Below are positions 59,559-64,000 of a stretch of DNA of 64,000 bases, one piece after another. The position numbers and the translations under genes were made by a program. The stretch is from Geodermatophilus poikilotrophus. Its GTDB lineage: Bacteria > Actinomycetota > Actinomycetes > Mycobacteriales > Geodermatophilaceae. Under the pieces are notes generated by a model, which was not told the DNA's origin, searched no databases, and saw nothing but the letters and a program-made list of their open reading frames with translations. The stretch covers positions 570,376-634,375 of the forward strand of contig NZ_FOIE01000001.1 in assembly GCF_900111455.1 (NCBI RefSeq). The letters run 5' to 3'. Within the stretch, counting starts at the first letter, position 1, and the number at the start of each line of letters is the position of its first letter.

Positions 59559-60754
59559 GATCGGACCTCCAGGTCGAGGAATCGGTGCAGGGTCAGTCCG
59601 GCGCCGCCGAGGGCGACGCCCAGCAGCGCCAGCGGGCCGGGGCCGGCGGTGTCCACGACGAGACCGCCGAGCAGCGCCCCCACCGCGAACCCGACGTGGG
59701 TCGCCGCACTGTTCAGGGCCAGGGACACCGACGCCGCGTCCTCGCCCAGCCGGAGCACGCGGTGCTGCTGCGCCGCGGTGAACGCCCAGGCCGCGGTCCC
59801 CCACCCGGCCACGACGACCAGCAGCGCGCCACCGGTCGAGGCGACCAGCGGGAGCGCGGCGACCGCCGCCGTCAGTGCGCCTCCCGCCAGCAGGACCAGG
59901 CGCCGGTCCCCGAGCCGGTCCGCCAGGGTCCCGCCCCACCAGGCCCCCGCCGCACCGCCGAGGCCGAACGCCGCCATGACCAGGCCGGGACCGGTCGGTC
60001 CGGCGACCGGTCCCAGGAGCACGCCGAGGTAGCTGTACACGCCGTTCGAGCCGGCCATCACCAGGACCGTCGCGCCCAGCGTGATGACGACCGCGGGGCG
60101 GCGGGCCGGACGCAGCCGCTCGGACAGAGTCGACGGGGGCAGCCGACCGGACCCGAGGTCGCCGCGCAGCAGGACGCCGACGCCACCCGCCGCGAACAGG
60201 GCGGCCAGGCCGAAGGCCGCGCGCCACGACAGCACCCCGGCCAGCAGGACGCCGAGCGGGGCACCCAGGACCATCGCGGCCGAGGCCCCACCCAGGACCA
60301 CCCCCAGCGCCCGGCCGCGGGACCGCGCCGGGACCGCCGCGACGGCTGCCGCGGCGGCGACCGGCACGTGCACGGACGCCGCGAGGGCGCCCAGTGCCCG
60401 GGCGGCGAGCAGCACCGCGAACGTCGGCGCCGCCGCCGCCACCGCGGTGCACGCACCGAACAGCGCCAGGGAGCCGATCAGCACCGGCCGCCGGGACCGC
60501 GCGCCGAGCGCAGCGCCGAGCAGCGGACCGCCGACGGCGTAGGCGGCCGCGGAGACCGTGACCGTCAGGCCGGCGGTGCCGACCGTGATCCCGAGGTCGG
60601 CGGCCAGGCCGGGGAGCACCCCGGCCACGACGAAGAGGTCGGTGCCGGTCGCGAACGCGCCGACCCCCAGGGCCGCCACCGGCGTCACCGTTCCGCGGCC
60701 CCGCTTCGGCGCGGGGGCCACCCGCATCCCTGCACCCACCGGTCCACCGACCAT
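59555..60754 (-). CDS. MFS exporter (DHA1, AraJ/Cmx-like)
   Basis: 399 residues with 12 TM helices. ALGVGAFATGTDLFVVAGVL starts helix 1 and VHVPVAAAAAVAAVPARSRG is the helix 4 to loop region. GLVMAAFGLGGAAGAWWGGT and LADRLGDRRLVLLAGG form the repeated motif A in the second half. It probably exports a small molecule. First gene of an MFS-PIG-L operon. CTGNCA direct repeats lie 55 bp upstream. Confidence 0.87.
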   Translation of the reverse strand: MVGGPVGAGMRVAPAPKRGRGTVTPVAALGVGAFATGTDLFVVAGVLPGLAADLGITVGTAGLTVTVSAAAYAVGGPLLGAALGARSRRPVLIGSLALFGACTAVAAAAPTFAVLLAARALGALAASVHVPVAAAAAVAAVPARSRGRALGVVLGGASAAMVLGAPLGVLLAGVLSWRAAFGLAALFAAGGVGVLLRGDLGSGRLPPSTLSERLRPARRPAVVITLGATVLVMAGSNGVYSYLGVLLGPVAGPTGPGLVMAAFGLGGAAGAWWGGTLADRLGDRRLVLLAGGALTAAVAALPLVASTGGALLVVVAGWGTAAWAFTAAQQHRVLRLGEDAASVSLALNSAATHVGFAVGALLGGLVVDTAGPGPLALLGVALGGAGLTLHRFLDLEVRS

Positions 60755-60808
60755 CTCGTCCTCCGCCTCCCGGGTGTCCTGAGGGTGGCGGCGCCCCCTC
60801 GCAGCGCC

Positions 60809-60825
60809 CTGTCACGCGGCTGACA
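60809..60825. promoter_or_regulatory. SARP-type direct repeat pair (CTGTCA/CTGACA, 11-bp spacing)
   Basis: CTGTCA at 60809 and CTGACA at 60820, the same sequences and spacing as at 55870-55907. CCCTGTCA is shared. It lies between the MFS/PIG-L operon (minus) and the DNA ligase gene (plus). Confidence 0.55.
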
Positions 60826-60899
60826 CGGCCGCCACCTCCACGACAGCGCTGCGCCACCGGCACCGCGGCGGTGTCGGTCCCGGCTGCCACCATGGCGCC

Positions 60900-62429
60900 G
60901 TGCTGTTCGCCGACGTCGTCGCCGCCTCCGCCGCGGTGGCGGCCACCCGCTCGCGCACGGCCAAGGCCACGGCCATCGCCGACCTGCTGCGCCGCGCGGA
61001 CGGCGACGAGGTGCGGCCGGTCACCGCGTGGCTGGCCGGCGATCCCTTGCAGGGCCGGGTCGGGGTCGGCTGGCGCACCCTCGGCCGCCTCGCGCACGAC
61101 CCGGCAGTCGCACCGCAGCTGACCGTCCCCGACGTCGACCGCGCGCTCACCGAGCTGGCCGGCACGACCGGCACCGGGTCGGCGGCTCGGCGGGAGGCGC
61201 TCCTCGAGCAGCTGTTCACCGCCGCCACCGCCGACGAGCAGCGCTTCCTCGTCCGGCTGCTCACCGGCGAGCTGCGGCAGGGCGCGCTCGAGGGCGTCGT
61301 CCTCGACGCGATCGCCGCCGCGGCCGACGTCCCGGCCGCGGCCGTGCGGCGGGCGTTCATGCTCTCCGGCAGCCTGGCCGACACCGCCGCCACGGCCCTC
61401 GACGGCGGGACGACGGCGCTGGCAGCCGTGCACCTGCAGGTCGGCCGCCCGGTGCGGCCGATGCTGGCCGGCCCGGGCTCCTCGCTGGACGCCGTGCTGG
61501 CCGACCTCGGCGACGACGTCACGGTCGAGCACAAGCTGGACGGCGCCCGCATCCAGGTGCACCGCGACGGCGACGCCGTCCGCGTCTGGACCCGCGCCCT
61601 GCGCGAGGTGACCGACGGGGTGCCCGAGCTGGTCGCGCAGGTCCGGTCGCTGCCGTGCCGCACCGCCGTCCTCGACGGGGAGACCCTCGCCCTGGACGAC
61701 GACGGCCGGCCGCGGGCCTTCCAGGACACGATGAGCCGCTTCGGCAGCGCCGCCGACGAGACGGTCCTGCTCAGCCCGTTCTTCTTCGACCTGCTGCACC
61801 TCGACGGCCGCGACCTGCTCGACGAGCCGCTGTCGGTCCGTCTCGACGCGCTGGCGGAGCTGCTGGCCCGCGAGGAGCACGCCGCGCTGCGGATGCCCGG
61901 CGTCCGCCGGCCCACCCCGGAGCAGGCGGCCGAGGTGCTGGACGGCGCGCTCGCCGCCGGCCACGAGGGCGTGGTGGTCAAGGCGCTCGACGCGCCCTAC
62001 GCCGCCGGCCGCCGCGGCAGGGCGTGGCAGAAGGTCAAGCCGGTGCACACCCTCGACCTGGTCGTGCTCGGCGCGGAGTGGGGGTACGGGCGGCGCTCGG
62101 GGAAGTTGTCCAACATCCACCTCGGCGCCCGCGACCCCGACGGCGGCGGGCCGGTGATGGTCGGCAAGACCTTCAAGGGGATGACCGACGAGCTGCTGGA
62201 CTGGCAGACGGCCACCTTCCCCGACCTCGCCCGCGAGCAGCACGAGTGGGGCGTACTGCTGGACCCGGAGCTGGTCGTCGAGGTCGCCCTGGACGGCGCC
62301 CAGCGCAGCCCGCGCTACCCCGGCGGCGTCGCGCTGCGCTTCGCCCGGGTGCTGCGCTACCGACCGGACAGGTCCCCGGCCGACGCCGACACGCTCGACG
62401 CCGTGCGCGCGCTGCTCGCCGGCGGTTGA
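60900..62429 (+). CDS. ATP-dependent DNA ligase (LigB-type)
   Basis: 509 residues, the size of mycobacterial LigB. An N-terminal DNA-binding domain (about 1-190) is followed by the nucleotidyltransferase domain. The AMP-accepting Lys is in VEHKLDGARIQVHRDGDAVR, and motif III-V regions are AVLDGETLALDDDGRP, FFFDLLHLDGRDLL, HEGVVVKALDAPY and KVKPVHTLDLVVL. The OB-fold C-terminus includes VALRFARVLRYRPDRS. It seals nicks using ATP, alongside the essential NAD-dependent LigA that would be elsewhere. GTG 60900 is used; no strong Shine-Dalgarno. Confidence 0.95.
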   Translation: MLFADVVAASAAVAATRSRTAKATAIADLLRRADGDEVRPVTAWLAGDPLQGRVGVGWRTLGRLAHDPAVAPQLTVPDVDRALTELAGTTGTGSAARREALLEQLFTAATADEQRFLVRLLTGELRQGALEGVVLDAIAAAADVPAAAVRRAFMLSGSLADTAATALDGGTTALAAVHLQVGRPVRPMLAGPGSSLDAVLADLGDDVTVEHKLDGARIQVHRDGDAVRVWTRALREVTDGVPELVAQVRSLPCRTAVLDGETLALDDDGRPRAFQDTMSRFGSAADETVLLSPFFFDLLHLDGRDLLDEPLSVRLDALAELLAREEHAALRMPGVRRPTPEQAAEVLDGALAAGHEGVVVKALDAPYAAGRRGRAWQKVKPVHTLDLVVLGAEWGYGRRSGKLSNIHLGARDPDGGGPVMVGKTFKGMTDELLDWQTATFPDLAREQHEWGVLLDPELVVEVALDGAQRSPRYPGGVALRFARVLRYRPDRSPADADTLDAVRALLAGG

Positions 62430-62439
62430 CCGCGGGGCC

Positions 62440-63618
62440 TCAGGCCGGGACGGCGGGGGCGTCCCAGTCGACGGAGTGGGCCCGCATCCAGGCCTGCGGG
62501 TCCCGGCGCCGCAGCACGAACGGCATGACCAGGTCGCGGGCGACCCGGCCGACGGCGGGCGGCGACTTGGCGCTGCTCGTGCGGAAGCCCTGGGCGACGA
62601 CCCGCTCCGCCCGCGCCCGGCGCAGACCCTCGAACGCCTCCAGGGCCGCGCGCGGCGGCAGGTCGCGCAGGCAGCGGGCGAGGACGATGGCGTCCTCGAC
62701 GGCGAGCGAGGACCCCTGGCCGGCCGCGGGCGAGGTGGCGTGCGCGGCGTCCCCGATCAGCACCATGCGGCCGGCGGACCACCGGCGCACGGTCGGGACG
62801 TCGTACGTCGTCCACCCGCGCAGCGGACCCGGCGTGGCCTCGACCAGGGCCAGGATCGGCGAGCGGTCGCCGCGGTGCAGCTCGGAGAGCCGGGCCCGCC
62901 ACTCCGCGTCCGGGGTGCCCGCCACCTCGCCGGCCGGCGGCTCGCGGTCCAGCGGCGGGTTGGCGAACCACCAGGTCCCCCCGGACGGCGGCACGAGGTA
63001 CCCGGCGAACCCGCGCCGGCCGAACACCATGGTCAGCCGGCCGACCTCGGCCCCGGGCGGGACGTGCTCGGAGTACCCGGCGGTGTTGAGCACCGGGACG
63101 AAGCGGGGCGCCGCCGCCCCCGGGTCCACCAGGGACCGGACGGTGGAGCGGACGCCGTCGGCCCCGACCAGGAGGTCCGCGGACTCGGTCGTGCCGTCGG
63201 CGAAGACCGCCGTCACGTCCGAGGCGGTGCAGCGGGCGTCGACCAGGCGGGAGCCGTAGCGGAACCGGACACCGCGGCGCAGGGCCTCGGCGTGCAGCGC
63301 CCGGTAGAGGTCGGAGCGCCGCATCGACAGGCCGGAGCTCCCGCCGGGGCCCGAGGTGGGCAGTGCGCCCAGCACGGTGCCGGTCCAGCTGCGGAACTCG
63401 ATGACCGGCGTCGGGAAGCCCACGCCGGCGACCGCGTGCTCCGCGTCGATCGCCCGGAGCGCGTCGAGCCCGTTGACCTGCAGGCCCAGCCACGCGCCGA
63501 CGTCGCCCGCAGGGCCGGCGTGCGCCTCGTGCACCGTGGCCTCGATGCCGGCCTTCTGCAGGGCCATCGCCGCCACCGGGCCGGCGACCCCGCCGCCGAC
63601 GACGATCGCTCGGGTCAT
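62440..63618 (-). CDS. FAD-dependent monooxygenase (PHBH/PheA-like)
   Basis: 392 residues. The FAD motif is AIVVGGGVAGPVAAMALQKA. The DG motif is DLLVGADGVRSTVRSLVDPG, and GRMVLIGDAAHATSPAAGQG is the second FAD (GD) motif. This is the single-component aromatic hydroxylase group, typically NAD(P)H dependent. ATG 63618 has GGAGG upstream. It is convergent with the DNA ligase (10-bp gap). Substrate unknown. Confidence 0.92.
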   Translation of the reverse strand: MTRAIVVGGGVAGPVAAMALQKAGIEATVHEAHAGPAGDVGAWLGLQVNGLDALRAIDAEHAVAGVGFPTPVIEFRSWTGTVLGALPTSGPGGSSGLSMRRSDLYRALHAEALRRGVRFRYGSRLVDARCTASDVTAVFADGTTESADLLVGADGVRSTVRSLVDPGAAAPRFVPVLNTAGYSEHVPPGAEVGRLTMVFGRRGFAGYLVPPSGGTWWFANPPLDREPPAGEVAGTPDAEWRARLSELHRGDRSPILALVEATPGPLRGWTTYDVPTVRRWSAGRMVLIGDAAHATSPAAGQGSSLAVEDAIVLARCLRDLPPRAALEAFEGLRRARAERVVAQGFRTSSAKSPPAVGRVARDLVMPFVLRRRDPQAWMRAHSVDWDAPAVPA

Positions 63619-63701
63619 GCCGGCACCTCCGCGTCGTCCGTCCCGCCCTGGCATCTCCCCACAGGCCGGCGCCGGACGCCAGCCCTGCGCACCCGGCGGT
63701 G

Positions 63702-64000
63702 CTACCGGGCGGACGCGGCACCGGCCCGCGCCGGCCAGCTCACCGACCCCGCGACCGCGCCGAGGACGGCGACGGCGCACAGCAGCCCCACGCAGGCGCC
63801 CCACCCCACAGCCTCGAACAGCGGCGCCGGGACGACCGCACCGACGCCCCCACCCGCGTAGTAGCAGGACAGGTACAGCCCCACCGCGCTCGACCGCGCC
63901 GCGCCCCCGCTCGACGCCGCCTGCGCCGTGGCACAGGCCTGGGCGGCGAACACGCCGGTGCAGGCCCCCGCGAGCCCGGCGACGACGGCGGCGGTCGCGG
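63702..64000 (-). CDS. MFS transporter, C-terminal part (runs off right edge)
   Basis: About 99 residues are visible and the frame stays open to the edge. Two to three TM helices are seen: VGLYLSCYYAGGGVGAVVPA, then CVGLLCAVAVLGAVAGSVSW. The residues AACATAQ-like FAAQACATAQAASSGGAARS are the loop with conserved small residues seen in YnfM/CynX-type MFS proteins. It lies 83 bp upstream of the monooxygenase on the same strand and could be cotranscribed with it. Confidence 0.7.
   Translation of the reverse strand, partial: ATAAVVAGLAGACTGVFAAQACATAQAASSGGAARSSAVGLYLSCYYAGGGVGAVVPAPLFEAVGWGACVGLLCAVAVLGAVAGSVSWPARAGAASAR

Noticed and set aside
58788-62243. An 1151-codon minus-strand frame antisense to the DNA ligase and MFS region.
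   Set aside because: Only the C-terminal 256 residues (PIG-L protein from ATG 59558) are real; the remainder is antisense or out of frame to clear genes.

Overview
The window is about 74% G+C, has dense codirectional gene strings with 4-bp ATGA/GTGA overlaps, many GTG starts, and actinobacterial families throughout: AfsR/SARP regulator, MmpL transporters, LmeA-like DUF2993, FmdB/AmiS/FmdA, DhaKLM, LigB-type ligase, c-di-AMP riboswitches in front of cell-wall proteins. It looks like chromosomal DNA of a soil actinobacterium, most likely Geodermatophilaceae (Blastococcus/Geodermatophilus/Modestobacter). That placement is an inference from gene content, not a measured phylogeny. No rRNA, tRNA, IS element, prophage or CRISPR array was seen.

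Region 1 (1-19.4 kb) is the most unusual part. A minus-strand operon (8359 to 772) starts with a 73-residue Cys/His peptide gene. It continues with an alpha/beta hydrolase, an SCP2 protein, an acyl-CoA dehydrogenase, a protein with a possible GNAT/FeeM-like acyltransferase fold, a DivIVA-domain protein, a ThiF/E1-like adenylating enzyme and an MmpL exporter; an ECF sigma factor follows. Next to it lie a histidine kinase fused to a degenerate dynamin-like GTPase module, a pseudo-kinase, a third incomplete kinase with a NarL-type response regulator, and an Hsp70-TM-beta-propeller fusion. A second small-peptide gene and an acyl-CoA dehydrogenase/acyl-CoA ligase pair complete the region. Four copies of one G/C-palindromic operator tie the sigma factor, both small-peptide genes and the kinase/Hsp70 intergenic region into one apparent regulon. 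In three of the copies this extends to an 84-bp promoter element aligned almost without gaps. I read this as a candidate lipid- or lipopeptide-like system with its own envelope-sensing circuit. The product is unknown.

Region 2 (19.4-36 kb): acyl-CoA synthetase, small membrane proteins and methyltransferase, and two paralogous secreted proteins with an M15-like C-terminal domain (22788 and 33163), each behind its own sigma-A-like promoter and a c-di-AMP (ydaO/yuaA) riboswitch. There is also a formamidase cluster (fmdB-amiS-fmdA with a cytoplasmic AmiC-like amide sensor), MarR, a MetX-like hydrolase, MFS pumps, a frameshifted DUF2306 gene, a monoacylglycerol-lipase-like hydrolase and a helix-hairpin-helix protein.

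Region 3 (36-55 kb): quinone oxidoreductase, MmpL plus DUF2993 pair, lipoproteins, a mymA-like operon (Baeyer-Villiger-type monooxygenase, hydrolase, SDR) divergent from a PucR regulator, a site-2 protease with CBS domains, Spo0M, an OmpR-type regulator/kinase/GerMN-lipoprotein operon, and dhaK-dhaL-dhaM.

Region 4 (55-64 kb): methyltransferase divergent from a large AfsR-type SARP regulator, with CTGNCA direct repeats at 10-11 bp spacing in that promoter and again between an MFS/LmbE operon and an ATP-dependent DNA ligase. Then come an FAD monooxygenase and an MFS gene cut by the right edge.
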